Assembly: GCF_000203975.2 (NCBI RefSeq)
Contig: NZ_AFCF02000016.1
Location: 62,001 to 126,000 of the forward strand
DNA: 64,000 nt
Direction: 5' to 3'
From: Leisingera sp. ANG1
GTDB taxonomy: Bacteria > Pseudomonadota > Alphaproteobacteria > Rhodobacterales > Rhodobacteraceae
The number at the start of each line of letters is the position of its first letter. The first letter of the stretch is position 1. The notes below the pieces were generated by a model that was given only the letters and a program-made list of their open reading frames with translations, did not search any database and was not told where the DNA came from. This document shows positions 1 to 9,095 of this stretch, piece after piece. The position numbers and the translations under genes are program-made.

Positions 1-1
1 G

Positions 2-628
2 GTCAACACCGTGGTGCTGGTGCGCGCCTGGCTGGGGCAGGGGGAAAGCGCGGTGGCGCTGGCACTGGCCTGTTTCGGCGGCGGTTCGATGCTGTCGGCA
101 ATGCTGCTGCCGCGGCTGCTGGAGCGTGTTCCCGACCGCAGCGTGATGCTGGCGGGCGGCGCGCTGGGGACTGCTGCGCTGATGGTGCTGGCTTTGACCC
201 TGCTGGCGCTGCCACTGGATTTTGCACGGCTGGCAATTGCCTGGTTCGTGATCGGCCTTGGCTATTCCGCCGTGATGACGCCTTCAGGGCGGCTGCTGGC
301 ACGTTCTGCCCATGCAGCGGACCGGCCTGCGATCTTTGCCGCACAGTTCACCCTGTCGCATGCCTGCTGGCTGGTGTTCTATCCGCTGTCGGCCTGGCTG
401 ATGGCGTCCTGGGGGGCAGGGGCCGCAATGCTGGTGCTGGCGCTGCTGGCCGCTGCCGGGCTGATCGCGGCGCAGCACCTGTGGCCTGCGGACAGCGCAG
501 CGCCGGTTGCGCATGAGCACCCGGACCTGCCGCCCGATCATCCGCATCTGCAGGGCGGCCACCCGCATGCGCATCCGATCATCATTGACGATCTGCACCC
601 GCGGATACCGCAGAAAGAGGGACCCTAG
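2..628 (+). CDS. MFS transporter, C-terminal part (cut by window start)
   Basis: The reading frame is open from base 2 and ends at a TAG at 626-628, so the N-terminal half lies outside the window. The roughly 208 visible residues form alternating hydrophobic helices rich in Leu/Ala/Gly, with short basic loops such as the one after PSGRLLARS, as expected for the second half of a 12-helix major facilitator permease. The last 40 residues leave the membrane and are unusually His/Pro/Asp rich (HEHPDLPPDHPH, then GGHPHAHP), ending in IDDLHPRIPQKEGP. Such a tail could bind divalent metal, but this is inference. It is followed by a 105-base gap before hutI and need not belong to that operon. Substrate unknown. 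Confidence 0.75.
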   Translation, partial: VNTVVLVRAWLGQGESAVALALACFGGGSMLSAMLLPRLLERVPDRSVMLAGGALGTAALMVLALTLLALPLDFARLAIAWFVIGLGYSAVMTPSGRLLARSAHAADRPAIFAAQFTLSHACWLVFYPLSAWLMASWGAGAAMLVLALLAAAGLIAAQHLWPADSAAPVAHEHPDLPPDHPHLQGGHPHAHPIIIDDLHPRIPQKEGP

Positions 629-660
629 CATCGCCGGGCAAAGGCGCCGCTTATTCATTT

Positions 661-727
661 TATGACTAGACATAATGTCCTAAATGAGTAGCTTATTGCT
701 AAACCGGCAACCAAGCGACTCGGGGAG
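661..727 (+). promoter_or_regulatory. hut operon upstream region with GACAT-A-ATGTC dyad and strong RBS
   Basis: The AT-rich stretch at 652-700 interrupts otherwise GC-rich DNA and precedes hutI. A perfect dyad GACAT-A-ATGTC sits at 669-679, a plausible repressor site. A GGGGAG Shine-Dalgarno at 722-727 lies 6 bases before the GTG at 734 and supports that start. No HutC-type repressor gene is present nearby, so the cognate regulator cannot be named. Confidence 0.4.
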
Positions 728-733
728 ATTTGC

Positions 734-1942
734 GTGACTGGCAACTACGTTCTGACAGGCGCTCGGCTGGCCACGATGGTCGGCTCAGACGCGCCTTACG
801 GGCTGATTGAGGACGGGGCCGTTGCGGTGTCGGACGGGAAAATCGTCTGGGCCGGGCCGCGGCAGGAATTGTCAGCTGACAATTTTCCCTGGAAGCATGT
901 TGATCTGGACGGGCGGCTGGTGACACCGGGGCTGATCGATTGCCACACCCATATTGTTTTCGGCGGAAACCGCGCGATGGAGTTTGAGATGCGCCTGAAT
1001 GGCGCGTCTTATGAGGAAGTCGCAAGGGCAGGGGGCGGAATTGTCTCCACCGTGTCCGCCACCCGCGAGGCATCGCTTGAACAGCTGGTGCAGGATGCGC
1101 TGCCCCGTCTGGATGCGCTGATCGCCGAGGGCGCAACGGTGGTGGAGGTGAAATCCGGCTACGGGCTGGACCTGAAGACCGAACTGAACATGCTGCGCGC
1201 CGCCCGCCGTCTGGGTGAACTGCGCCCGGTGACGGTGAAAACCACCTTCCTTGGCGCCCATGCCACGCCCGGCGAATTTAAGGGCCAGGACGACGACTAC
1301 ATCGACGAGGTCTGCATCCCCGCCCTGCGCGCCGCCCATGCGGAGGGGCTGGTGGATGCGGTCGACGGCTTCTGCGAGAACATCGCCTTTGCCCCGGCGC
1401 AGATCGAACGGGTGTTCAAGGTGGCGCGGGAGCTGGGTCTGCCGGTGAAACTGCACGCCGAGCAGCTGAGCCATCAGGGCGGCACCGCATTGGCGGCGCA
1501 GTACGGTGCATTGTCAGTTGATCACGTGGAATACGCCACCGAAGACGACGCCAGGGCGATGGCCGCGGCGGGTTCTGTTGCGGTGATCCTGCCGGGTGCG
1601 TTCTACACCATCCGAGAAACCCAAGCGCCGCCGATTGAGCACTTCCGCGCCCACGGCGTGCCGATGGCGCTGGCGACCGATTGCAACCCCGGCTCCTCAC
1701 CGCTGACCTCCTTGCTGCTGACCATGAACATGGGCTGCACCCTGTTCCGCATGACGCCGGAGGAGGCGCTGGCAGGTGTCACCCGCAACGCCGCCCGCGC
1801 GCTGGGACTGGCGGACCGCGGCCAGATCGCCGCCGGCATGCGCGCCGATCTGGCGGTCTGGGACGTGGAGACGCCCGCAGAGCTCGCCTACCGCATCGGC
1901 TTCAACCCGCTTTACACCCGTATCTATGAGGGAAAACGATGA
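734..1942 (+). CDS. hutI: imidazolonepropionase (HutI)
   Basis: Hydrolyses 4-imidazolone-5-propanoate to N-formimidoyl-L-glutamate, the third step of histidine catabolism, in the cytoplasm. At 402 residues it has normal family length. It shows the metal-dependent amidohydrolase pattern: HTH metal ligands at about residues 71 and 73 ([12 protein letters not shown]), a metal-binding His in [19 protein letters not shown], and an Asp in [11 protein letters not shown]. The start is GTG at 734, chosen because a GGGGAG ribosome site lies just upstream and the first residues ([14 protein letters not shown]) match the usual N-terminal beta strand. It is the first gene of the hut operon and its stop overlaps the hutH start (ATGA). 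Confidence 0.96.
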   Translation: MTGNYVLTGARLATMVGSDAPYGLIEDGAVAVSDGKIVWAGPRQELSADNFPWKHVDLDGRLVTPGLIDCHTHIVFGGNRAMEFEMRLNGASYEEVARAGGGIVSTVSATREASLEQLVQDALPRLDALIAEGATVVEVKSGYGLDLKTELNMLRAARRLGELRPVTVKTTFLGAHATPGEFKGQDDDYIDEVCIPALRAAHAEGLVDAVDGFCENIAFAPAQIERVFKVARELGLPVKLHAEQLSHQGGTALAAQYGALSVDHVEYATEDDARAMAAAGSVAVILPGAFYTIRETQAPPIEHFRAHGVPMALATDCNPGSSPLTSLLLTMNMGCTLFRMTPEEALAGVTRNAARALGLADRGQIAAGMRADLAVWDVETPAELAYRIGFNPLYTRIYEGKR

Positions 1943-3462
1943 TCGAGATGATCCCCGGCACCGTGACGCTGTCCACGCTGGAAGATATCTACCGCAACCT
2001 GACCCCGGCCAAGCTGGATGCCTCGGCGCGTGAGCCGGTGGAGGCCGCCGCGCAGATGGTGGCGGATGCTGCTGCCGGAGAAGAAGCGGTTTATGGCATC
2101 AACACCGGCTTCGGCAAATTGGCCTCGACCAAGATCGCACCGGCTGACACTGCCACCCTGCAGCGCAACCTGATCCTCAGCCATTGCTGCGGGGTAGGGG
2201 AGGCGCTGCCGGAGGACAAGACCCGGCTGATGATGACGCTGAAACTCTTGTCGATGGGCCGCGGCGCGTCAGGTGTGCGCTGGCTGGTGATTGAGCAGAT
2301 CGAACAGATGCTGGCGCGCGGTGTGGTACCGGTGATCCCGTCGCAAGGCTCCGTTGGTGCATCGGGCGACCTGGCTCCGCTGGCGCATATGGCGGCGGCG
2401 ATGATCGGGGCAGGGGAGGCCACCTTTGAAGGCACCCGCATGTCCAGCGCGGATGCCCTGAAAAAGGCCGGATTAGAGCCTATTGTTCTGGGTCCAAAGG
2501 AAGGCCTGGGGCTGATCAACGGCACCCAGTTCTCGACCGCTTGCGCGCTGGCCGGCTTGTTTGACGCCTGGCGCATGGCTGAGGCCTCGATGGTGATTGC
2601 CTCGCTTACCACAGACGCGATCATGGGCTCCACCGCGCCGCTGGTTGCCGACATCCATAGCTTGCGCGGCCATGCCGGGCAGATCGATGTGGCGCGGGAA
2701 ATGCGCGGCATCATGGACGGATCGGAAATCCGCGAAAGCCACCGCGAGGGCGACACCCGGGTGCAGGATCCCTATTGCATCCGCTGCCAGCCGCAGGTGG
2801 TGGGCGCGGCGCTGGACGTGCTGCGGATGGCCGCCAAGACGCTGGAGATCGAGGCCAACGCCGTCACCGACAACCCGCTGGTGCTGGTGAACGAAGGCCG
2901 GATCGTCTCGGGCGGCAACTTCCATGCCGAGTACGTGGGCTTTGCCGCGGATCAGATCGCGCTGGCGGTGGCCGAGATTGGCGCCATCGCGCAGCGCCGG
3001 GTGGCGCTGATGGTGGACCCGACGCTGAGCCACGACCTGCCGCCGTTCCTGACGCCCGATCCGGGGCTGAACTCCGGTTTCATGATCGCCGAGGTGACCA
3101 CCGCCGCGCTGATGAGCGAGAACAAGCATCTGGCCAACCCCTGTGTGACCGACTCGACTCCGACCTCGGCCAACCAGGAGGACCACGTGTCGATGGCCGC
3201 CCATGGCGCGCTGCGGCTGTCGAAGATGAACGCGAACCTGTCGGTGATCCTGGGCGTCGAAATGCTGTGTGCCGCGCAAGGGGTGGAGGCGCGTGCGCCG
3301 TTGCAAACCTCGGCCCGCCTGCAGGATGTGCTGGCAATGCTGCGTGCCGATATCCCTTCGCTGGCTGAGGACCGCTATCTGGCGCCGGATATCGAATCTG
3401 CAAGCGCCATGGTCCGTGCGGGCCGCGTGGCGGATGCCGCTGGCGTGAAGGTGGCGGCATGA
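1939..3462 (+). CDS. hutH: histidine ammonia-lyase (HutH)
   Basis: Removes ammonia from L-histidine to give urocanate, the entry step of the pathway. The 507-residue protein carries the Ala-Ser-Gly triad at 141-143 within [14 protein letters not shown], which cyclises to the electrophilic MIO cofactor of aromatic amino acid lyases. Other family landmarks are the [15 protein letters not shown] stretch ([10 protein letters not shown]), the YCIRCQPQV segment, and TDNPLV followed by GGNFHAE. The gene overlaps hutI by 4 bases upstream and hutG by 4 bases downstream, so the three are probably translationally coupled. No irregularity seen. Confidence 0.98.
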   Translation: MIEMIPGTVTLSTLEDIYRNLTPAKLDASAREPVEAAAQMVADAAAGEEAVYGINTGFGKLASTKIAPADTATLQRNLILSHCCGVGEALPEDKTRLMMTLKLLSMGRGASGVRWLVIEQIEQMLARGVVPVIPSQGSVGASGDLAPLAHMAAAMIGAGEATFEGTRMSSADALKKAGLEPIVLGPKEGLGLINGTQFSTACALAGLFDAWRMAEASMVIASLTTDAIMGSTAPLVADIHSLRGHAGQIDVAREMRGIMDGSEIRESHREGDTRVQDPYCIRCQPQVVGAALDVLRMAAKTLEIEANAVTDNPLVLVNEGRIVSGGNFHAEYVGFAADQIALAVAEIGAIAQRRVALMVDPTLSHDLPPFLTPDPGLNSGFMIAEVTTAALMSENKHLANPCVTDSTPTSANQEDHVSMAAHGALRLSKMNANLSVILGVEMLCAAQGVEARAPLQTSARLQDVLAMLRADIPSLAEDRYLAPDIESASAMVRAGRVADAAGVKVAA

Positions 3463-4244
3463 TCGAAGTGACCCAAGGCACCTCGCCGCTGGTGCTGGGG
3501 CTGCCCCACACCGGCACCGATGTTCCGCCGGAAATCTGGGACAGCCTGAACGAGACCGGCCGGGCGCTGGCCGATACCGACTGGCACATTCACGACCTCT
3601 ACACGGGGCTGGTGGAGGACATCACGACCGTCCGCACGCCGATCCACCGCTATGTGATCGACGTGAACCGCGACCCCGCAGGTATCAGTCTCTATCCAGG
3701 GAAAAACACCACCACTCTGGTGCCGCTCACGGATTTCGACGGGCTGCCGATCTGGCAGGAGGGCAAGGAGCCGGACGAGGCGGAGATCACCCGCCGCCGC
3801 GACGCCTATCATGCGCCCTATCACGCGGCGCTGATGGCGGAGCTGGAGCGGGTGAAGGCGATTCACGGCTTTGCCATCCTCTACGACTGCCACTCGATCC
3901 GCGGCGACATTCCGTTCCTGTTCGAAGGCCGCCTGCCGGATTTCAACGTGGGCACCAACATGGGTGAAACCTGCGACGCGTCGATCGAGGCGCTGACTGT
4001 GGCCCATTGCGCGGCGGCGGAGGGTTATACCTCCACCCTCAACGGGCGCTTCAAGGGCGGCTGGACCACCCGTCACTACGGGCGGCCTGCGGATGGCTTG
4101 CACGCGATTCAGATGGAGCTGGCGCAGGCCACCTACTGCCAGGAAAGCCCGCCCTGGACCTATCTGCCGGAGCGCGCGGAAGAACTGCGCGCCCATCTCA
4201 CCAACATTCTGACTGATCTTAAAAACTGGAGGCCCTCGGCATGA
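3459..4244 (+). CDS. hutG: N-formylglutamate deformylase (HutG)
   Basis: Hydrolyses N-formyl-L-glutamate to glutamate and formate. The 261 residues match the N-formylglutamate amidohydrolase family rather than the arginase-like formimidoylglutamase. Seen are the N-terminal [17 protein letters not shown], the metal-binding YDCHSIRGD and the C-terminal [13 protein letters not shown]. Its presence implies the five-step route, which needs formimidoylglutamate deiminase (HutF). No hutF is visible here, so it should lie elsewhere, perhaps upstream. The gene overlaps both hutH and hutU by four bases (ATGA). Confidence 0.93.
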   Translation: MIEVTQGTSPLVLGLPHTGTDVPPEIWDSLNETGRALADTDWHIHDLYTGLVEDITTVRTPIHRYVIDVNRDPAGISLYPGKNTTTLVPLTDFDGLPIWQEGKEPDEAEITRRRDAYHAPYHAALMAELERVKAIHGFAILYDCHSIRGDIPFLFEGRLPDFNVGTNMGETCDASIEALTVAHCAAAEGYTSTLNGRFKGGWTTRHYGRPADGLHAIQMELAQATYCQESPPWTYLPERAEELRAHLTNILTDLKNWRPSA

Positions 4245-5923
4245 GCGATCCCCGCAAGAACACCCGCGACATCTTCCCGCCCACCGGCCCGGAAATCACC
4301 GCCAAGTCCTGGCTGACCGAGGCACCGATGCGGATGATGATGAACAACCTGCATCCCGACGTTGCCGAAAACCCGCATGAGCTGGTGGTCTACGGCGGCA
4401 TCGGCCGCGCGGCGCGCACCTGGAAGGATTTCGACCTGATCGTCGAGACCCTGAAGAACCTGGAAGAAGATCAGACCCTGATGGTGCAGTCCGGCAAGCC
4501 GGTCGGCGTGTTCCAGACCCACAAGGACGCGCCGCGGGTGCTGATCGCCAACTCCAACCTGGTGCCGCATTGGGCCAACTGGGACCACTTCAACGAGCTC
4601 GATAAGAAGGGCTTGATGATGTACGGCCAGATGACGGCCGGCTCCTGGATTTATATCGGCACGCAGGGCATCGTGCAGGGCACCTATGAGACCTTTGCCG
4701 AGGCGGGCCGCCAGCATTACGGCGGCGACCTCAAGGGCAAGTGGATCCTGACCGGCGGCCTGGGCGGCATGGGCGGCGCGCAGCCTTTGGCGGCTGTCTT
4801 TGCCGGTGCCTGCTGCCTGGCGGTGGAGTGCAACCCCGACAGCATCGACTTCCGCCTGCGTACAAAATACCTGGACGAGAAGGCCGAGACCCTCGACGAA
4901 GCGCTGGAGATGATCGAGCGCTGGACCGCCGCAGGCGAGGCGAAATCCGTGGGCCTCTTGGGCAACGCGGCAGAGATCTTCCCGGAGCTGGTGAAGCGCG
5001 CCGAAGCAGGCGGAATCCGCCCCGATATCGTGACCGACCAGACCTCCGCCCACGACCCGGTCAACGGCTACCTGCCGCTGGGCTGGACCATGGGCGAATG
5101 GAAAGAGCGCCGGGAAACGGACAAGAAAGCGGTGGAAAAGGCCGCCCGCGCCTCGATGAAGGTACAGGTCAAGGCGATGTGCGACTTCCACGCGATGGGC
5201 GTGCCCACGGTGGATTACGGCAACAACATCCGCCAGATGGCGCTGGAGGAAGGGCTGGAGAACGCCTTTGACTTCCCCGGCTTTGTGCCCGCCTATATCC
5301 GCCCGCTGTTCTGCAAGGGCATCGGCCCGTTCCGCTGGTGCGCGCTGTCGGGCGACCCGGAGGATATCCGCAAGACCGACGCCAAGATGAAGGAGCTGTT
5401 CCCGGAGAATGAAGGCCTGCACCGCTGGCTGGACATGGCGCAGGAACGCATCGCCTTCCAGGGCCTGCCCGCGCGGATCTGCTGGATCGGCCTGGGTGAC
5501 CGCCACAAGGCCGGCCTCGCCTTCAACGAGATGGTCCGAAACGGCGAGCTGTCGGCGCCGGTTGTGATTGGCCGCGACCATTTGGACTCGGGCTCTGTCG
5601 CGTCTCCGAACCGTGAGACCGAGGCGATGATGGACGGCTCTGACGCTGTCTCCGACTGGCCGCTGCTGAACGCGCTTCTGAACACCGCTTCCGGCGCCAC
5701 ATGGGTGTCGCTGCACCACGGCGGCGGCGTTGGCATGGGCTTCTCGCAGCATTCCGGCGTGGTGATTTGCTGCGACGGCACCGAGGACGCCGACCGCCGC
5801 ATCGGGCGGGTGCTGTGGAATGACCCGGCCACAGGCGTCATGCGCCATGCGGATGCGGGCTATGACATCGCCAAGGATTGCGCGCGCGAGCACGGGCTGA
5901 ACCTGCCCGGCATTCTGGGCTGA
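4241..5923 (+). CDS. hutU: urocanate hydratase (HutU)
   Basis: Converts urocanate to imidazolonepropionate using tightly bound NAD+ as an electrophile; cytoplasmic, second step of histidine degradation. At 560 residues it has the normal length. Recognisable segments are the N-terminal [11 protein letters not shown], the glycine-rich NAD-binding [13 protein letters not shown] near residues 175-187, [29 protein letters not shown], and the C-terminal [18 protein letters not shown] followed by [15 protein letters not shown]. It is the last hut gene. The order I-H-G-U with ATGA junctions indicates one transcript, ending at the hairpin block just downstream. Confidence 0.97.
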   Translation: MSDPRKNTRDIFPPTGPEITAKSWLTEAPMRMMMNNLHPDVAENPHELVVYGGIGRAARTWKDFDLIVETLKNLEEDQTLMVQSGKPVGVFQTHKDAPRVLIANSNLVPHWANWDHFNELDKKGLMMYGQMTAGSWIYIGTQGIVQGTYETFAEAGRQHYGGDLKGKWILTGGLGGMGGAQPLAAVFAGACCLAVECNPDSIDFRLRTKYLDEKAETLDEALEMIERWTAAGEAKSVGLLGNAAEIFPELVKRAEAGGIRPDIVTDQTSAHDPVNGYLPLGWTMGEWKERRETDKKAVEKAARASMKVQVKAMCDFHAMGVPTVDYGNNIRQMALEEGLENAFDFPGFVPAYIRPLFCKGIGPFRWCALSGDPEDIRKTDAKMKELFPENEGLHRWLDMAQERIAFQGLPARICWIGLGDRHKAGLAFNEMVRNGELSAPVVIGRDHLDSGSVASPNRETEAMMDGSDAVSDWPLLNALLNTASGATWVSLHHGGGVGMGFSQHSGVVICCDGTEDADRRIGRVLWNDPATGVMRHADAGYDIAKDCAREHGLNLPGILG

Positions 5924-5940
5924 CGTCCGAGCGAGAGAAA

Positions 5941-6020
5941 GGCAGAAATCCGGCGCGGATTTCTGCCATGAAAAATCGATTTTTCATGGCCGTTTCCCTC
6001 GCAGGGAAACGGCTATTTTT
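5941..6020. repeat. three tiled perfect hairpins between hutU and the gntR gene
   Basis: Three inverted repeats sit side by side. Stem 1: GGCAGAAATCC (5941-5951) with GGATTTCTGCC (5957-5967), 5-base loop. Stem 2: 5966-5977 (CCATGAAAAATC) with 5978-5989, a 24-base perfect palindrome. Stem 3: GCCGTTTCCC (5989-5998) with GGGAAACGGC (6004-6013), 5-base loop. Neighbouring stems share one or two bases, and the third reaches the stop codon of the convergent gntR gene. A TATTTTT run follows on the plus strand (6014-6020). It probably ends both transcripts; the tiled design also resembles a REP/BIME-type mosaic repeat. Confidence 0.75.
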
Positions 6021-6687
6021 CGTTCAGCAGCCGTTCGGCGGTGTTTTTGGCGTCGCTCAGGTGCCGTTCGATGGCGGCTTGCGCAGCCTTTGCATCCCCC
6101 GACACAATCGCCTCGCAAATGTCCTGCATATGGGCGGGGCCGGGTTTCTGGCGCTCCGCGGTCGACAGCGTCACCGCCCGCAGCCGGCTGATGCGGCCGT
6201 TCAGACGCTGGGCGATTTCCCAGGCGACGTTGTGGCCGGCGCCGTCAAAGATGATCCGGTAGAACTCTGTCGTGGCGCGCAGCATCGGGGTGGGCACGCC
6301 TGCGCCCACGGCCTCTTGCAGGCTCTGCAGTGCCGCCTTCAGCTGCTCTGCCAGCTGCGGTGTGATGTTGCGGGCGCATTCGGTGGCGGCGGCGGTCTCC
6401 AGCATCTGGCGGATGTCGTAGATCTGCCGCGCGTCGGCCCATGTGAGCTGCGCCACGATCGGGCCCTTGCCGGGCAGGATCTCCACCAGTCCCTCTGCCT
6501 CCAGATAGCGGATGGTTTCCCGCACCACGGTGCGGCTGACGCCAAGCTGGTCGCACAGGGGCCGCTCCACCAGCCGTTCGCCGGGGGTGAACTGGCCGGA
6601 GATGATCGCCTCGCGCATCCGCTCCTGCACGATGTCGCGCAGGGTCTGCGGCTGGTGGTCGATTTTGCTCATGATGGGGCTGGTCAT
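6013..6687 (-). CDS. GntR-family regulator with FCD ligand domain
   Basis: A 224-residue FadR-subfamily repressor. It has an N-terminal winged helix-turn-helix (TLRDIVQERMREAIISG, then LCDQLGVSRTVVRETIRYLEAEGLVEI), then an all-helical FCD domain with the usual metal-ligand pattern (for example DARQIYDIRQMLE, EFYRII, HMQDICEAIVSGD, AAIERHL). The start at 6687 (MTSPIMSK) is preferred to a further upstream ATG because GGAAGAA lies 3-9 bases before it. It is divergent from the monooxygenase operon beginning at 6795, and a perfect palindrome lies between them, so it most likely represses that operon until a carboxylate-like inducer binds. Not a HutC homologue: HutC carries a UTRA, not an FCD, domain. 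Confidence 0.9.
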   Translation of the reverse strand: MTSPIMSKIDHQPQTLRDIVQERMREAIISGQFTPGERLVERPLCDQLGVSRTVVRETIRYLEAEGLVEILPGKGPIVAQLTWADARQIYDIRQMLETAAATECARNITPQLAEQLKAALQSLQEAVGAGVPTPMLRATTEFYRIIFDGAGHNVAWEIAQRLNGRISRLRAVTLSTAERQKPGPAHMQDICEAIVSGDAKAAQAAIERHLSDAKNTAERLLNEK

Positions 6688-6730
6688 AGTTCTTCCGATA
6701 ACAACGAGGGCAGGGCGGAACAAGTCTGCA

Positions 6731-6760
6731 TTGACATACTGTATGATGGTATACCATATT
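6731..6760 (+). promoter_or_regulatory. promoter with GntR operator ATGGTATACCAT for the flavin monooxygenase operon
   Basis: A consensus TTGACA -35 box is at 6731-6736. With an 18-base spacer the -10 would be CATATT (6755-6760). A perfect 12-base palindrome ATGGTATACCAT (6746-6757) lies in the spacer and -10, the position expected for a repressor that blocks RNA polymerase. Many FCD-type GntR operators have a GTATAC-like core, so the adjacent regulator is the natural candidate. Confidence 0.65.
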
Positions 6761-6794
6761 ACGGCAACTGGAATCAGACAAGAAAGACCCGCCC

Positions 6795-7397
6795 ATGCCT
6801 GCCGAAATCCGCAAGACGCTGCTGCATGTCGAAGAAACCCTGATCGAGGGCGGCAAGGCAGCGGAAACCCCGCTCAAGATGATTGCCGCGGTGGCGGTGA
6901 TCAAAAACCCCTGGGCAGGGCAGGGATTTGTCGAGGACCTGCGCCCGGCGATCCATGACTGCGCGCCCGGTCTGGGCGAGAAGCTGACCGCGATGATCCT
7001 GGAAGCGGCCGGCGGCGGCGACAAGGTGGAGGGCTACGGCAAATCCGCCATCGTCGGTGTGAATGGCGAGGTCGAGCATGCCTCTGCCCTGATCCACACG
7101 CTGCGGTTCGGCAATCACTTCCGCGAGGCGGTGGGGGCGAAATCCTATCTGGCCTTCACCAACACCCGCGGGCCGGCCAATGCCTCGCTGCAGATCCCGC
7201 TGATGGACAAGAACGACGGCGGGCGCCGCAGCCATTACCTGACCATCCAGCTGTCGGTTGCCGATGCGCCCGGCCCGGATGAGATCGTGATCGCGCTGGG
7301 TGCTTCGATAGGCGGCCGTCCGCATCACCGCATCGGCGACCGCTATCAGGACCTGAAGGAACTGGGCCATGACGTCGACAATCCTGCCGCTGTCTGA
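6795..7397 (+). CDS. DUF1185 / AA_synth family protein
   Basis: This 200-residue protein resembles the 'amino acid synthesis' (AA_synth, formerly DUF1185) family, whose biochemical function is not established. Features are an N-terminal EIRKTLLHVEETLIEGGK, a central GxGGGDKVEGYGKSAIVG, GNHFREAVGAKSY, NTRGPANAS and a C-terminal GGRPHHRIGDRYQDL. Family structures are, as I recall, of the Bacillus chorismate-mutase-like fold also used by YjgF/RidA and cyanuric acid hydrolase-type proteins. It is the first gene of a five-gene operon behind the GntR operator and overlaps the next gene by 29 bases. In context it may act on a ring or enamine intermediate, but this is inference. Confidence 0.7.
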   Translation: MPAEIRKTLLHVEETLIEGGKAAETPLKMIAAVAVIKNPWAGQGFVEDLRPAIHDCAPGLGEKLTAMILEAAGGGDKVEGYGKSAIVGVNGEVEHASALIHTLRFGNHFREAVGAKSYLAFTNTRGPANASLQIPLMDKNDGGRRSHYLTIQLSVADAPGPDEIVIALGASIGGRPHHRIGDRYQDLKELGHDVDNPAAV

Positions 7398-8172
7398 GCC
7401 TTACGGGGCCGTCTCCTGCCATAGGGCAGGGGAGGGGTCTCCGCTGGTGCTGATCCACGGGGTCGGCATGCAATCGGCGGCCTGGGGGCCGCAGATTGAG
7501 GCTTTTGCGCAGACCCATGAGGTCATCGCGCTGGACATGCCCGGCCATGGCGGCAGCGCGCCGCTGCCGGAGGGCGCGGAACTGCCGGATTATGTGGCCT
7601 GGCTGCACGCGGTTTTGCAGGCGCTGGATCTGGGGCCGGTTTCCTTGGCTGGCCACTCCATGGGCGCGCTGATTGCCGGCGGCTATGCTGTCAGCCATCC
7701 GGAGAACGCGGCCCGCGTGGCGCTGCTGAACGGGGTGTTCCGCCGTTCCTCAGACGCACGGGCTGCGGTTGAGGCGCGCGCGGCTGAAATCCGCGCGGGC
7801 AGCTTTGATCTGGAGACACCGCTGGCGCGCTGGTTCGGGCAGAGTGAGACCGACCAGGCGGCACGGGCGCAGGTCGGGGAATGGCTGTCAGCTGTGAACC
7901 TGGCGGGCTACGCAGCCGCCTATACCGCCTTTGCCCGCGGTGACAGCACCTATGCGGACGGCTTTGCGGGCATCCCTTGCCCGCTGCTGGCGCTGACCGG
8001 CGATGGCGATCCGAACTCGACACCCGCGATGGCGCAAGCCATGGCGGATGCCGCGCCGCAGGGCAGGGCGGTTGTCATCGAAGGCCACCGGCATATGGTC
8101 AACTTGACTGCACCCGCAGCGGTCAATGCCGCCTTGCAGGGCTGGCTGGATACGGAAGGAGCAACGTCATGA
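7369..8172 (+). CDS. alpha/beta-fold hydrolase
   Basis: A 267-residue serine hydrolase of the alpha/beta fold. The oxyanion region is LIHGVGMQSAAWG, the nucleophile elbow is GHSMG with Ser at about 97, an acid is in TGDGDP (Asp about 212 or 214), and the catalytic His is in EGHRHMV (about 240-242). The start is inside the previous gene (29-base overlap), and the stop overlaps the next start (ATGA). Position in a monooxygenase operon suggests it hydrolyses an ester, lactone, carbamate or ring-cleavage product. It is reminiscent of RutD next to RutA and RutF in pyrimidine degradation, although the other Rut genes are missing. Confidence 0.85.
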   Translation: MTSTILPLSEPYGAVSCHRAGEGSPLVLIHGVGMQSAAWGPQIEAFAQTHEVIALDMPGHGGSAPLPEGAELPDYVAWLHAVLQALDLGPVSLAGHSMGALIAGGYAVSHPENAARVALLNGVFRRSSDARAAVEARAAEIRAGSFDLETPLARWFGQSETDQAARAQVGEWLSAVNLAGYAAAYTAFARGDSTYADGFAGIPCPLLALTGDGDPNSTPAMAQAMADAAPQGRAVVIEGHRHMVNLTAPAAVNAALQGWLDTEGATS

Positions 8173-9095
8173 GCGAGATCGACCCGCGCGCTCTGCGAAA
8201 CGCATTCGGGACCTTCATGACCGGCGTTACCGTGGTGACAACCCATGATGCGGACGGAAACCCCATCGGTTTTACCGCCAATTCCTTTACCTCGGTGTCG
8301 CTGGACCCGCCGCTGGTGCTGGTGTGCATCGCCAATTCCTCCAGCAACTACGCCGCGTTCGAGCAGGCGGGCGGGTTTGCCGTCAATGTGCTGGCGGAGG
8401 ACCAGAAGGACGTCTCGAACACCTTCGCACGGCCTGTCGAGGACCGTTTTGCCGCCGTCAGCTGGCAGAACGGGCCGCAGGGCAGCCCGGTGTTCGAGGG
8501 TGTCTCCGCCTGGTTCGACTGCACCATGCACAACCGGGTTGAGGCGGGCGACCACCTGATCCTGATCGGACGGGTGGAGGCGTTTGAAACCTCGCCCGCG
8601 CCGGGGCTGGGATACGCCCGCGGCGCCTATGTGACCGCGGCGGCGGAGGCCGAAGCCCTGACTCAAGGAGCCAAGCTGATCGTCTCGGCATTGATCGAGC
8701 ATGAGGGCAAAGTGCTGCTCATGGGCAACGATCAGGGCAAGCTGACGCTGCCGGAAATCCGGGTCGGCAAGGAGGGTGCCTCTGCCGCCCTGGCCAAGCT
8801 GATCGCGGACACCGGCGTCGAGGCGGAGCCGGGGTTCATCTATTCCGTTTACGAAGACAAAGCGCGCGAACATCAGCACATCTCGTTTCTGTGCCAATCG
8901 GCCGGCGGCACACCGGCCAAGGGGGTTTTCACACCGCTGACCCAATCCACGCTGATGGACATTGCCGACGCGGCGATGTGCACCATGCTGGAGCGGTTCG
9001 CGAGTGAATCCCGGATGGGCAATTTCGGGGTGTATTATGGCAATCAGACCACCGGGCAGGTCCGCCCCGTGGCGACAGGGAGCAAGGGCGCATGA
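8169..9095 (+). CDS. flavin reductase domain fused to Nudix-like C-terminal domain
   Basis: A 308-residue protein starting at 8169 (MSEIDPRALRNAFGTFMTG), coupled to the upstream stop by ATGA. Residues 1-165 are a flavin reductase-like FMN-binding domain (GVTVVTTHD, IGFTANSFTSVSLDPPLVL, FAVNVLAEDQ), the usual length of a stand-alone reductase. About 130 further residues begin with LIVSALIEHEGKVLLMGN and contain LPEIRVGKEGASAALAKL then IADTGVEAE. This resembles a Nudix fold whose catalytic box (GX5EX7REUXEEXGU) is degenerate. The reductase would supply FMNH2 or FADH2 to the next gene's monooxygenase. The extra domain may sense or bind a nucleotide or flavin, but that is inference. Confidence 0.85.
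   Translation: MSEIDPRALRNAFGTFMTGVTVVTTHDADGNPIGFTANSFTSVSLDPPLVLVCIANSSSNYAAFEQAGGFAVNVLAEDQKDVSNTFARPVEDRFAAVSWQNGPQGSPVFEGVSAWFDCTMHNRVEAGDHLILIGRVEAFETSPAPGLGYARGAYVTAAAEAEALTQGAKLIVSALIEHEGKVLLMGNDQGKLTLPEIRVGKEGASAALAKLIADTGVEAEPGFIYSVYEDKAREHQHISFLCQSAGGTPAKGVFTPLTQSTLMDIADAAMCTMLERFASESRMGNFGVYYGNQTTGQVRPVATGSKGA

Noticed and set aside
4160-5893. Open frame of about 577 codons on the minus strand opposite hutU
   Set aside because: hutU is unambiguous on the plus strand; the antisense translation has no domain.
6013-6687. Assignment of the GntR gene as the HutC repressor of the hut operon
   Set aside because: Its C-terminal domain is FCD rather than UTRA, it is convergent with hutU, and its likely operator lies in the promoter of the other operon.
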